DNA of 34,941 bases from Bacteroidales bacterium (GCA_029218405.1 JAQXRG010000142.1:1-34941), one strand, 5' to 3'. Positions 7,682-16,072 are shown, counted from the stretch's first letter. The notes: generated by a model not told the origin, from the sequence alone. A program made the numbers and translations.

Positions 7682-8983
7682 TCATTCCTCCTTCTCCGCG
7701 GGAGCCGCCGCCGGTCGGTCGTACATGGCGAAATAATACTGCTTGGGCGTTACTCCCTTCACCTTCAGGAAGTAACGGTTGAAGGAAGTGAGCGAGTTGA
7801 ACCCGCTTCGCTCGGCCACCTCGGTCATGGGAATCCGCCCCGTCTCCGACATGCCCTGGATGAGTCCGCAGGCCGCCTCTACCCGGTAGGCATTGACCAA
7901 CTCGTAGAACGTGGTGCCCAATGCCTTGTTAATGTAATCGGAGAGGTAGGTCTTGTTGGTCCCCACCGCCAGCGCCATCTCGCCCAGACTCAGCTTGGGA
8001 TTCAGGAACGGCTTCTCCTGCTCCAGGCAGCGGGTCAGGCGCTCGGCCAGCATCTTCTCCCGTTGCTGTTGCGACAGGAGGTCCGCCTCGGTGCCCGCCT
8101 CATCCGCCGTCTCCGGGAGGGCAGCGGCAGCAGCGGGAGCGGCAGTCACGGCAAGTTGCGGCTCCGCACTACCGGCTTCGGGCTGCGGCGGAAGGGACGT
8201 CTCCGAGGAACCGGCAGGAGGGACATCGCCGCCGGATGGGCAGACGGTTCCTGTCCCGGGAGCCGGACGGGAAAAGGCGGTCCGCCGACGGTCGGCCGGT
8301 AGCGGAAAAAGCCCCCGCATCACCCGGTGGCGGTTCGCCAGTGCAAAAAGCACGCTCCACAGCACGATGCTGAACAGGTTGTAGAGTGCCTCGCTCAGCC
8401 AGGTGGTATCATCGAACGCGCAGATATAAATAAGTAAGGAGGAGAAATACGCCACACACGACACGGCCACCCACAGCACGTCAATGTTCTCGCGGTACGA
8501 GTAGTTCTCAGCGAGACGGCGCCGGTAGTGGACGGTGAACACCATCACGGTCACGACCGTAGCGACCGTCATCACCAACGCCAGCGCATAGGCGGCATCC
8601 AGCACCCGTTCGTCCGGAAACAGCCAATAAGCAGGGACGAAGACCGCCTGCAGCCCCAGGGCGGCCGCCACCCGCGAACGAGTGGCGAACCCCGGACGGC
8701 AAGCCTCCAAAAAAAACGCCGAAATCAACGGAATGAAAAGGAGGTCGGCGGCATTGACCAAATTGTCAATAAAGATGGAGTTCTTCCACAGGTTCACCAG
8801 GAAGACCACGTCTTTTAGATGACTGAGCAGGATGTAAAGGGTGGACACGAACAGCCATCTTATCATCCGGCTACGGCGGGAGAAACGATACAGGCGGATG
8901 CACCAAAAGAGAAAGAACAGTGTGACCGCTCCTCTCATGTAATGCGCGAACGCCTCTATGGTCAGAAAATTACTCTCCATCAT
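7682..8983 (-). CDS. Membrane-anchored AraC-type transcription regulator
   Basis: The product of about 433 residues has an N-terminal block of about seven hydrophobic segments, a linker of about 65 residues rich in Ala, Pro, Gly and Glu, and a C-terminal AraC-type HTH domain (LSLGEMALAVGTNKTYLSDY, then GFNSLTSFNRYFLKVKGVTP). It probably senses something at or in the inner membrane and binds DNA from there; the signal is unknown. It is the first gene of the minus-strand operon and stands next to the start of the plus-strand cluster, so it could control both. The frame is open to a TTG at 9029-9031, but that codon lies in a promoter-like TATATTTG. The ATG at 8981-8983 (or 9011-9013) therefore fits better. 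The stop overlaps a possible start of the next gene. Confidence 0.85.
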   Translation of the reverse strand: MMESNFLTIEAFAHYMRGAVTLFFLFWCIRLYRFSRRSRMIRWLFVSTLYILLSHLKDVVFLVNLWKNSIFIDNLVNAADLLFIPLISAFFLEACRPGFATRSRVAAALGLQAVFVPAYWLFPDERVLDAAYALALVMTVATVVTVMVFTVHYRRRLAENYSYRENIDVLWVAVSCVAYFSSLLIYICAFDDTTWLSEALYNLFSIVLWSVLFALANRHRVMRGLFPLPADRRRTAFSRPAPGTGTVCPSGGDVPPAGSSETSLPPQPEAGSAEPQLAVTAAPAAAAALPETADEAGTEADLLSQQQREKMLAERLTRCLEQEKPFLNPKLSLGEMALAVGTNKTYLSDYINKALGTTFYELVNAYRVEAACGLIQGMSETGRIPMTEVAERSGFNSLTSFNRYFLKVKGVTPKQYYFAMYDRPAAAPAEKEE

Positions 8984-9028
8984 TGTATATAGTATGAATG
9001 TATGTGTTTGCATGCTTGATTTCGTTAA

Positions 9029-9036
9029 CAAATATA
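9029..9036 (-). promoter_or_regulatory. Candidate -7 promoter element for the AraC-type regulator operon
   Basis: TATATTTG on the minus strand matches TAnnTTTG exactly. Transcription would begin around 9020, leaving a leader of about 38 nt to the ATG at 8983. No clear -33 TTG is visible at the usual distance, which would suit a regulated promoter. Confidence 0.5.
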
Positions 9037-9068
9037 GACGATTTCGCTGTAAAAGGTAACCGAATCCG

Positions 9069-9103
9069 GCTCAAAAATACGTTTTAAAGCCATTTTTTTG
9101 AGC
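9069..9103. repeat. Inverted repeat in the divergent intergenic region
   Basis: GCTCAAAAA at 9069-9077 pairs perfectly with TTTTTGAGC at 9095-9103, leaving a 17-base loop. It lies upstream of the regulator promoter candidate on its strand and could be an operator or a weak hairpin. The stretch 9014-9499 otherwise holds two promoter candidates, this repeat, and an open minus-strand frame without ATG (9304-9483). I see no other gene in it. Confidence 0.4.
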
Positions 9104-9304
9104 AATTGAACAGTTTTTTCTTAATTGGTGAGTTTCTCAGGAGGGTTGTGACAAGCCGTACTTGACAAATCCGTCGGGTTGTCCATCGGGCAGCCATCGA
9201 TAAGGTCCGCTCTGACACTGACACTCTACCGATTCAAATCATATCTATTTAATGGGTTGATGTTTTTTTTGCCTTAAAGACTACAATCATCCACTATTTT
9301 TCAC

Positions 9305-9312
9305 TATATTTG
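9305..9312 (+). promoter_or_regulatory. Candidate -7 promoter element for the plus-strand cluster
   Basis: TATATTTG on the plus strand matches TAnnTTTG exactly and is followed by CA, as is common in Bacteroidota promoters. It would produce a leader of roughly 180 nt before the first gene at 9500. No TTG is found at the usual -33 spacing. The long leader leaves room for regulation after transcription starts. Confidence 0.5.
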
Positions 9313-9490
9313 CACTGACTTATCAGCGTAAGCCTTCAGTTGTCGAAGTTGGACGAGTTCCTTCAAGGTGACCGGCAGGTATCCACACCGAACAGTGTAG
9401 GGAGTGATGTTGAGTGACAAGACACGACCAAGTGGTTCATGGGTATAGTCAGCGACCAAACAGCAACAAGACTTTAGAATTTGCTAATAT

Positions 9491-9514
9491 ATAGATAGAA
9501 TGATAGATAGAATG
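9491..9514 (+). repeat. 12-bp tandem duplication that doubles the start codon
   Basis: The 12-mer ATAGATAGAATG occurs twice back to back (9491-9502 and 9503-9514). Each copy ends in an ATG, and the two ATGs are in frame with the downstream lipoprotein gene, so the duplication gave the gene a second start four codons upstream. Confidence 0.8.
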
Positions 9515-11860
9515 AATTTTTTAAGAAATGAATGGGCTTATATCCCGATAGGCATATTAGCCTTGGTTTTGTTTTCATGTTCTGACGACGAAACAGGTGC
9601 AGCTGTTCACGAGCCTTCGTTCAACAGTTTAGGCAGGTATGAATACAGCATACGTGAATCACAGGATACTTTATTGGTACAGCTGGATGGCATCAAGGCG
9701 GATATTGTCAAAGTGGAATCTCATATGGATTGGCTTTCCATTACGGGACATGGCAAGGACGGGGAAGGTGTCAACCTGCTTCAAATCGCGCGAGTCCAGA
9801 AAACGCCAACGCATTTTGACTGCGATTCTGCCTTTGTCTATTTTTCGGACAAAGAACGGGCTACCATTGTCATCACAGCCAGTCAAGTGCTGACTCCTCC
9901 ATCCGACAATTCATCGGGGGAGTACGCCGCTTTCAATAATAAGTGGTGGGAGCAGCAGGAGATTCTCTACAGTGTCACACGCAGCATCAACGGAAAGATT
10001 GAAACCACCAGTGAGCATATCCCCTTGCCTTGGGCGCCAGCCGCCACTTCGAACATTCCCAGTACGCTGTACGCTCAAGAATCCATGACACCCAACGAGG
10101 GGTGGGTGATGGCCTACAATCTGTTTGCCGCTGAGACAAACGGCCATCCCAACAGTAAGCCGTATTTCATGTTATACAACAAATACACCGGCCATTTACG
10201 CGTTTTCTACTACCAAGCGGCACAGGCAGGATCTGGTGGAGAATTCTCGTTCGTCGTTACCCCCGAAGACCCCTTTTCCGCGAAGTATCCCTATTACCAT
10301 AGCATGCAATATGGTATCCCTGTCTGCAATAGGGAGGTACAGCTGCAAGGGAATGTGTTGAAAGTGACGCAGGGAAACAACGGATTCCAACAAATGATCA
10401 CACCTTATTTAAAGGCAGATGGCGTCTTGAAGCCCGGTTGGTATTGTTTTGATATGGATTGGAGTGCCTATCATCCAACGTTGAAGGCCCCCTTCCTTGT
10501 CCAAGACCGTATGTGCATTGATTGCATGACTGCCACCACTTTAAAGATTACACTGGCTGGCACGATTACCGGCACCATGGAGGGCACCATGGAGGGTTTG
10601 TCGAATTCATCCACCACTACTTCCAATGGCGTGAATTACGTCAATCAGATGAATGGGGGAGCGACGAATGCGATGGGGGCTTTTACGGACTTGTTGGCGG
10701 GCAATTTCCTCTCGGCGGCTTTCAAGGGAGCCATGTCTCTTTGGAACTTCGGGAAAGCCTTGACGGGCAATGCGACCGACGATTACACGACAGAATCGAA
10801 AAGCACGGGGAGCATCAACATGAGCCTTACGGGAAAAATCAATTTAGATGGTTACGCGACTACCAATACTTCCAATAATGCCACCGGCGTGGAATTCTCC
10901 TATGCGGCCTTTTTGCAGAACGATCTGGTTGGAAGAGGATTGTGGAGCTTAGCCGATAATCCCACCGTCTATATTGTGAAAGACTGTTTGATGGGGGAAG
11001 ATGAAGACATAGTATGTGTGGTCAACCAAGACGGATACAGCATTGGCGATGTCGATCCCTCCAAGTACCATCTCCGGTTAATGACGTTCTTTGATCCCAC
11101 TTCCATTACATTCAACCTGAACACGGCCCTCTATAAGAATATCAGGAACGCAAAGATGAGTTGGACCTACGGCGTATATCCGAATCAAGAGGCCGGCCAT
11201 ACGGACGGTTATCGGAACGGCATGATGCAGTTTACTGAAAAGGGATGGCTCAACACACCTGAGTTCATCAACAAGACAAAATATGACCAGAAAGTCTATA
11301 AGAGCTATCTGCATGATTTTGCGAACATGAACTATCTGGAATACCCCTTGGAAAAGATGACTATCACCTATCTCAAAAACAGTTCAGTGCCCAAAATCTA
11401 TCAACAGCAAGGCGCAGACTATGCTTATTATGCCCATGCTGGAAATGACAGGCCGGAGAGTGACAAGGACTTCTTCCTGGTTGACCCGGTTGTCATGTTG
11501 CCCACTACTTTCACGAAAGACGAGGAGGAGGACTCCAAAGAGGAGGAGGAGGACACCCATGGAAAAGGAATGTTCTACGATATGATCGTACCGGATTTTG
11601 TGGTGGGCGTGACCTTGACGTTCGATTACGACCTTGATGACGGCAGCAAAGCCAAAGCTGTTCTTTCAAAACGTTTTCTCCCACAAACCAAGCTGATATC
11701 CACGGCCGAATTAGTGAAGAAAAAAGAAGAGTTGCGCCAGTACGTCCAGCGCTCAGAGCATCAACGTATCGGTTCATTGACCATTCACCATAGTGGGGCA
11801 TCCGACTTGTTGCGGCAATTCTTCGCTACCAGTGATTTTATTATTAACAACAATCAATAA
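9500..11860 (+). CDS. Large secreted lipoprotein with BACON-like N-terminus, unknown fold
   Basis: The 786-residue product has a signal peptide with lipobox (LFSC) and Ser-Asp-Asp-Asp. A BACON-like segment follows at about 45-135 (SHMDWLSI, FVYFSDKERATIVITASQ). The middle is striking: a strand-like run near residues 350-365, a Ser/Thr/Asn-rich stretch, and a hydrophobic segment (NFLSAAFKGAMSLWNFGKAL). A second strand-like run (SINMSLTGKINLDGY) then mirrors the first. This could be a membrane-inserting hairpin, but no MACPF signature is present and I do not recognise the family. Near residue 675 there is an acidic low-complexity run (DEEEDSKEEEED). It occupies a place like that of the MACPF gene in the other cluster, paired with a small lipoprotein 9 bases downstream. 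Start is at 9500 or 9512. Confidence 0.85.
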   Translation: MIDRMNFLRNEWAYIPIGILALVLFSCSDDETGAAVHEPSFNSLGRYEYSIRESQDTLLVQLDGIKADIVKVESHMDWLSITGHGKDGEGVNLLQIARVQKTPTHFDCDSAFVYFSDKERATIVITASQVLTPPSDNSSGEYAAFNNKWWEQQEILYSVTRSINGKIETTSEHIPLPWAPAATSNIPSTLYAQESMTPNEGWVMAYNLFAAETNGHPNSKPYFMLYNKYTGHLRVFYYQAAQAGSGGEFSFVVTPEDPFSAKYPYYHSMQYGIPVCNREVQLQGNVLKVTQGNNGFQQMITPYLKADGVLKPGWYCFDMDWSAYHPTLKAPFLVQDRMCIDCMTATTLKITLAGTITGTMEGTMEGLSNSSTTTSNGVNYVNQMNGGATNAMGAFTDLLAGNFLSAAFKGAMSLWNFGKALTGNATDDYTTESKSTGSINMSLTGKINLDGYATTNTSNNATGVEFSYAAFLQNDLVGRGLWSLADNPTVYIVKDCLMGEDEDIVCVVNQDGYSIGDVDPSKYHLRLMTFFDPTSITFNLNTALYKNIRNAKMSWTYGVYPNQEAGHTDGYRNGMMQFTEKGWLNTPEFINKTKYDQKVYKSYLHDFANMNYLEYPLEKMTITYLKNSSVPKIYQQQGADYAYYAHAGNDRPESDKDFFLVDPVVMLPTTFTKDEEEDSKEEEEDTHGKGMFYDMIVPDFVVGVTLTFDYDLDDGSKAKAVLSKRFLPQTKLISTAELVKKKEELRQYVQRSEHQRIGSLTIHHSGASDLLRQFFATSDFIINNNQ
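10571..10594 (+). repeat. 12-bp tandem repeat inside the large lipoprotein gene
   Basis: GGCACCATGGAG occurs twice in a row and gives Gly-Thr-Met-Glu-Gly-Thr-Met-Glu at the edge of the putative hairpin region. Together with the duplicated start codon it shows that this gene gains short in-frame duplications. Confidence 0.75.
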
Positions 11861-11869
11861 ACAAGAAGA

Positions 11870-12802
11870 ATGATGAATAAGTATTTTATTTTGCCATGGA
11901 TGGCCATGCTGATCAGCTTCTCCGTTGTGGCTTGCTCAGACGATGATCAGCCTCAGCAGGAGGAATTTACCTACGAACCCGACGAGCTAACCACCTTACA
12001 AAAGAATTTGGTGAAGACGGATGAAGAGGGTCGGTTTGTAGAACGGATATTGGGTGTCTCGCTGGATGCGGCAGATAGCACGGAAGTGTCTGTAGGTGTT
12101 GACAACTATGAAGAGGCTGCTCAGATCTTCGCTCAACTCTTTGCCGACACGACTGTCATCTCGAATAATGGTACACTGGCCACGTTCGCTGTGGAGAAAG
12201 GCAAAGCTGAACTGAAGAAAGTGTCAGATACTAAAGGAACTGTAGCCAGTATCTCCTTTGATGTACCGGGATTGAAATTTGTCTCCAAAGTCAACTTCAT
12301 TCTCAATTCTGCCTGGCCGGAGAATGCCTCTGGAAAGGGGTTCCATAAGTTGGGATCCATCTATCAATATCATGGATGGACTAGTAACGCAGGAACGAGG
12401 GGTGATGATAAATTTGATGGGGATGAATTGTTCAATTACGTCTGTATCCGTGAGTATTCCAATGGCATACCGGCTCTCTTGGTAGCCATCACGCCAAAAC
12501 CGTATTACATCAGTAACCGTTTTCTTAGTTATGCGGGAAGAATACCAAGCGAAGCAAAAGCCTTAGAGATATCAAAAATCCTACGAAGCGACTGGTACAC
12601 ATACCAGAGCTATTTCGATGCTGCTTATTCGAATGTACTCACCGACGAGCTTTACTGGTATGGTAAGACACAAGATTATGGTTTTGCTGGATATCGGTGG
12701 GTAATCAACTTGCATACGGGTGAATTGGACTGGTATGCTGTTCATTGGAAAACTCCAAGATTCAAAGTCCTTTTCTACATTGAGTCGGCCGTTCGACTCT
12801 GA
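11870..12802 (+). CDS. Small secreted lipoprotein (distant relative of 896-1777)
   Basis: The 310-residue product has a signal peptide and lipobox (VVAC, followed by Ser-Asp-Asp-Asp). The mature region starts with a Gln/Glu/Pro linker and a helix, then LGVSLDAADSTEVSVGVDNY and EEAAQIFAQLF, then strand-rich repeats and a Tyr/Trp-rich C-terminus (GELDWYAVHW). The order of elements and some positions resemble the small lipoprotein of the minus-strand cluster, so I take them as distant homologues. It lies 9 bases after the large lipoprotein gene and 11 bases before the BMP-like gene, so all four plus-strand genes form one unit. Start may be either of two adjacent ATGs (11870 or 11873). Function unknown; a partner of the large lipoprotein is the natural guess. 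Confidence 0.85.
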   Translation: MMNKYFILPWMAMLISFSVVACSDDDQPQQEEFTYEPDELTTLQKNLVKTDEEGRFVERILGVSLDAADSTEVSVGVDNYEEAAQIFAQLFADTTVISNNGTLATFAVEKGKAELKKVSDTKGTVASISFDVPGLKFVSKVNFILNSAWPENASGKGFHKLGSIYQYHGWTSNAGTRGDDKFDGDELFNYVCIREYSNGIPALLVAITPKPYYISNRFLSYAGRIPSEAKALEISKILRSDWYTYQSYFDAAYSNVLTDELYWYGKTQDYGFAGYRWVINLHTGELDWYAVHWKTPRFKVLFYIESAVRL

Positions 12803-12813
12803 ATGCCTAAGGT

Positions 12814-13815
12814 ATGAAATGGTATTCCGTTTTCATGATTGTCTTTCTCTGTACAGCTTGTTCGAACGACGGCGGTACAGAGAAAGATCCGTCTGACCAG
12901 TTTCATGTTGATATCCTGTTTTCCACCTCAGGCTTGGGTGATTCTGGATACAACGATGCCATATTGTACGGCATCCAGCAGGCAAGCATGAAGCATGGTT
13001 TCAAGGTGAATTTTCACCAGCCCAAAACGATGGAAGCTGGGTGGGAATGCTACCGGGCATGGCTGAATGAGCCCGATGATGCAGTAAAAAAACTGTTCAT
13101 CTTCGCTTCAAACGATTACGAAAAGCAACTTCGTGCGAACCACCCTTCGACCAAGGAAAACCGCGATATACTCTTCTTCGAATCGGATAGCCCTATCGAG
13201 AATGTAGGGAGTTTCCGCCTGAACATGTATGGGGCCTCCTATTATATAGGAAAATTGGCCAAGAGTATCGTACCTACGGCTGCCACACTCATGGCCAATC
13301 CCTACGACACACCGATTACCGAGTCGGAAGAAGGATTCAGAGCGGGCTTTTGCAGTGAAAGCGAACCCGACAACTATGATGTGTTTTGCCTGACAGATGA
13401 CAAGCACAAAGGGTATAATATGCCAGACAGCGCCTATCGTATCACCTACAAGATCGCTCAGACCCATTCTTTTGTATGGCCCTTGGCGGGAGGCTCAAAC
13501 ATCGGGGTGTTCCAATACACTCGTGAATACCTCCCCACCCTGTTCACGGCAGGGATGGATGTGGATATGAGCGGTTTATCCTTTGGCATTGTATGTTCAT
13601 TGCTGAAACGCATGGACCTGGTGCTGGACGACTATCTCTCACGCTGGATGAAGGGAGAAAGAATCACTGACCATATGGTGTATGGACTGGATACCGACTA
13701 TATCCAGATAAAGATTTCAGACATCTACCTGGAATACTTTGAAGGTCTTTCGGAGTTGACAACCGGATTGAAGGAAGAGGCAATTGAAAAAGAAAAACAA
13801 TATGAGAATAAGTAA
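12814..13815 (+). CDS. BMP/PnrA-like substrate-binding lipoprotein (second copy)
   Basis: The 333-residue product has a short signal peptide with lipobox (LCTAC). The BMP-type motif STSGLGDSGYNDAILYGIQQ is near residue 37, followed by an inner helix, EEGFRAGF, and WPLAGGSNIGVFQYTREYLP. The order of segments matches the product of 6552-7637 along the whole length, including a late GLDTDYIQIKIS segment matching GLESDYVEMSFS. The two are clear homologues but far from identical, so this is not a recent duplication. No permease or ATPase is linked. The gene overlaps the start of the protease-fusion gene by 14 bases, so their products are probably made in step and may work together. Ligand unknown. 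Confidence 0.85.
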   Translation: MKWYSVFMIVFLCTACSNDGGTEKDPSDQFHVDILFSTSGLGDSGYNDAILYGIQQASMKHGFKVNFHQPKTMEAGWECYRAWLNEPDDAVKKLFIFASNDYEKQLRANHPSTKENRDILFFESDSPIENVGSFRLNMYGASYYIGKLAKSIVPTAATLMANPYDTPITESEEGFRAGFCSESEPDNYDVFCLTDDKHKGYNMPDSAYRITYKIAQTHSFVWPLAGGSNIGVFQYTREYLPTLFTAGMDVDMSGLSFGIVCSLLKRMDLVLDDYLSRWMKGERITDHMVYGLDTDYIQIKISDIYLEYFEGLSELTTGLKEEAIEKEKQYENK

Positions 13816-15874
13816 GTTGGTCCTATTGCTTGCATCTGTATGCAGCCTATTTGCATGTACTGAATCGAATGAGAATGAGTTGCGCGACGACTCATCGGTC
13901 GAGAAGGTAAAAATCGCTGTCGTATTGCCGAAGGGGCAAACGGGTAACAGCTGGGACAATGTGCTGGGTTGGGTAAAAGACAATATCCGAAAGGCGAGTG
14001 GTACAGTGGAACCTGACTTCGAGTTTTATGATGAGAACGGGGTGGACCTGGATGCCGTAGCGGATGAACTGGCTGCCCGGGAGGATATTGTGGCCGTAGT
14101 GGGCTGCTATCACTCAGCACACACCCAAACCCTGGCCAGCAAATGCGCGAAGCAGAACAAGCCCATGTTCACCTTCTCTACCAGCGAGGAGTTGCAAAGG
14201 GCTTTTGGCCAACGTGGCTTCCTGTGGTGCCTGTCGGAAAGCGACATCACACAATCCGAACTCCTTGTGGCAAAAGTAGCCAGCTATCAAGTGAAGCGGG
14301 TGGCTTTGTTGGCCAGTGAAGGTATCTACGGACAGACCTTTCGAGACTGGTTCTCTTTTCAGGCTGTGGAGCTGGGACTTGAACCCACGGGGAGTGCTTC
14401 TTTCTCCAACGCCAACCTGAAGGAGCAGTTAAGGTCGGTCATCATGGAGGATCCAGAAATGATAGTTTGTGTACCCTCGTCTGCCCGACAGGTGTATCAA
14501 ATTGTCACATTGGCTGACGAACTCGGCTACATGGGGCGACTGATGTTTTCAGATACAGCCTACTCGGAGGAGGTGATTCAATTATTGGGCAAACGCTCAA
14601 ATGGAGTGGAAGGCATTGCCGGAGTATCTGACCCCACCACCGGCTTTGATGTCTCCTATCAGGCGAAATTCGGCACCCGTCCCTCTGAGGGAGAATCTAT
14701 GATTTATGACGCGATGATGGTGATTTGTTATGCTTACCGTTATGGCGCGATTCATGGCATAGGCATGAACGAGGCCATAGGAAAGCTGCTGAACGCCAAT
14801 TCTGACGAAAAAGGTATGTGGACAGAGAGTGCCATGCAAGAGGTGTTCGCCCTGATAGAGCAAGGCCAAACACCCGCTTTCAGCGGAGCGTCCAGCAACC
14901 TGGACTTCTCCACAGACAATTACACCACCGTGCTTTATTCTTCCTATGTGCACTGGATGATTTACGAAGGAAAGATTATTCATTTAGCCTACGACAACCG
15001 CTCAGAAAACAAAGCATCGTCAGCCATAGCGGCATGGGAATGGAACAAACAATTCTACCAAGAGTTTGAAGACAAGGACCCCGGAATCACCTACCCGGCA
15101 TTAAAGGGGAAATGGGCAGTGGTAGTAGCCGCTTCGACCGGCTGGATGAATTACAGGCATCAGGCCGATGCCCTGGCCTTTTATCAATTTCTGAAAGAGC
15201 ATGGCTATGACGATGAGCACATCGTTCTTATTATGGCGGATGATTTGGCCAACCATCCCAACAACCCCCATCCTGGCATCGTAAGACGACTGCCGAACGG
15301 GGATAACCTATATCATGATGTAGAAATCGACTATCTTCTTTCTTCGCTGAAGCCGGAAGACTTTCAGCAAATACTCTTAGGCAAAGGAAACAGCCCGTTG
15401 GATACCACCGCAGAAGACAACATCCTTCTGTTCTGGAGTGGACATGGCACTAAGGGAGAATGGTTGTGGGGGGAAGAAGATGCCCTTTCAGCAGACAGGG
15501 TGTCTGAAACCATCCGTGAAATGGCCAGCGAACACAGGTTCCGAAAGATGATGTGTATTATCGAAGCCTGCTATTCCGGAAGTGTCGCGAAGCATTGTGA
15601 GGGCATTCCTGGGTTATTGATGCTGACAGCAGCCAACGGAGAAGAAACCTCAAAAGCAGACTACTACAATATTGATCTGCAAGTATGGATGACGAACCGT
15701 TTTACATCCTGTTTGCTGGAAAAGATCAACCTTGATCCCAACATTTCCTTGCGCGAGCTTTATATCAGTCTGTTTCAAAAAACATTAGGTTCGCATGTGT
15801 CGGTCTATAATGCAAATTCTTATGGCAGTGTATATCGTAACAGTATGAGAGAGTATTTAGGGAACACCCACTAA
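13802..15874 (+). CDS. Lipoprotein fusing a type I periplasmic-binding domain to a legumain-type (C13) protease (second copy)
   Basis: The 690-residue product starts at the ATG at 13802 (the frame extends to a TTG at 13784, but the signal peptide begins at 13802). The lipobox is LFAC. The front domain (about 30-370) is LivJ-like: VAVVGCYHSAHTQTLA, ALLASEGIYGQTF, GVSDPTTGFDVSYQAKFGTR. The C-terminal domain matches legumain well (NYRHQADALAFYQFL, HPGIVRRLPNGDNLYHDV), with catalytic His548 in WSGHG and Cys590 in IEACYSGS, 42 residues apart. Arg, Glu and Asp expected for Asn specificity are present. The same architecture as 4325-6538 and the same BMP-like neighbour argue for a conserved functional pair. 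It is the last gene of the cluster. Confidence 0.92.
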   Translation: MRISKLVLLLASVCSLFACTESNENELRDDSSVEKVKIAVVLPKGQTGNSWDNVLGWVKDNIRKASGTVEPDFEFYDENGVDLDAVADELAAREDIVAVVGCYHSAHTQTLASKCAKQNKPMFTFSTSEELQRAFGQRGFLWCLSESDITQSELLVAKVASYQVKRVALLASEGIYGQTFRDWFSFQAVELGLEPTGSASFSNANLKEQLRSVIMEDPEMIVCVPSSARQVYQIVTLADELGYMGRLMFSDTAYSEEVIQLLGKRSNGVEGIAGVSDPTTGFDVSYQAKFGTRPSEGESMIYDAMMVICYAYRYGAIHGIGMNEAIGKLLNANSDEKGMWTESAMQEVFALIEQGQTPAFSGASSNLDFSTDNYTTVLYSSYVHWMIYEGKIIHLAYDNRSENKASSAIAAWEWNKQFYQEFEDKDPGITYPALKGKWAVVVAASTGWMNYRHQADALAFYQFLKEHGYDDEHIVLIMADDLANHPNNPHPGIVRRLPNGDNLYHDVEIDYLLSSLKPEDFQQILLGKGNSPLDTTAEDNILLFWSGHGTKGEWLWGEEDALSADRVSETIREMASEHRFRKMMCIIEACYSGSVAKHCEGIPGLLMLTAANGEETSKADYYNIDLQVWMTNRFTSCLLEKINLDPNISLRELYISLFQKTLGSHVSVYNANSYGSVYRNSMREYLGNTH

Positions 15875-15923
15875 TTAATGACCGTTCGCTGAGGGACAGG
15901 AACAGGCATTGGCGCACCGTCAC

Positions 15924-16038
15924 GAACGAAGTCGTGAGGTCCTCATGAACCCGTTCGTGAGGTCCTCATGAACCCGTTCGTGAGAGGGCCATGAACCCGT
16001 TCGTGAGAGGGCCATGAACCCGTTCGTGGGAGGGCCAT
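15924..16038. repeat. 23-bp tandem repeat array (5 units) of near-palindromes
   Basis: Five abutting 23-bp units begin at 15924, 15947, 15970, 15993 and 16016. The consensus is GAACCCGTTCGTGAG followed by GTCCTCAT or AGGGCCAT. The first unit is degenerate. Across unit borders GTTCGTGAGG-T-CCTCATGAAC is a near-perfect palindrome with one G-T pair, and the later units keep a 7-bp stem. The array lies 50 bases after the plus-strand cluster and before the tRNA terminator. It may act as a transcript-end hairpin array or a protein-binding site. The rest of 15875-16072 shows no gene. Confidence 0.85.
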
Positions 16039-16072
16039 CCGATCCATCGATAGGTAAGAAGAAAAAGCAGGT

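Noticed and set aside
9029..9031. TTG start for the AraC-type regulator
   Set aside because: It falls inside a TATATTTG promoter match. ATG codons at 9013 and 8983 are better placed.
15924..16038. CRISPR-like array
   Set aside because: The repeats abut with no unique spacers and no cas gene is nearby.
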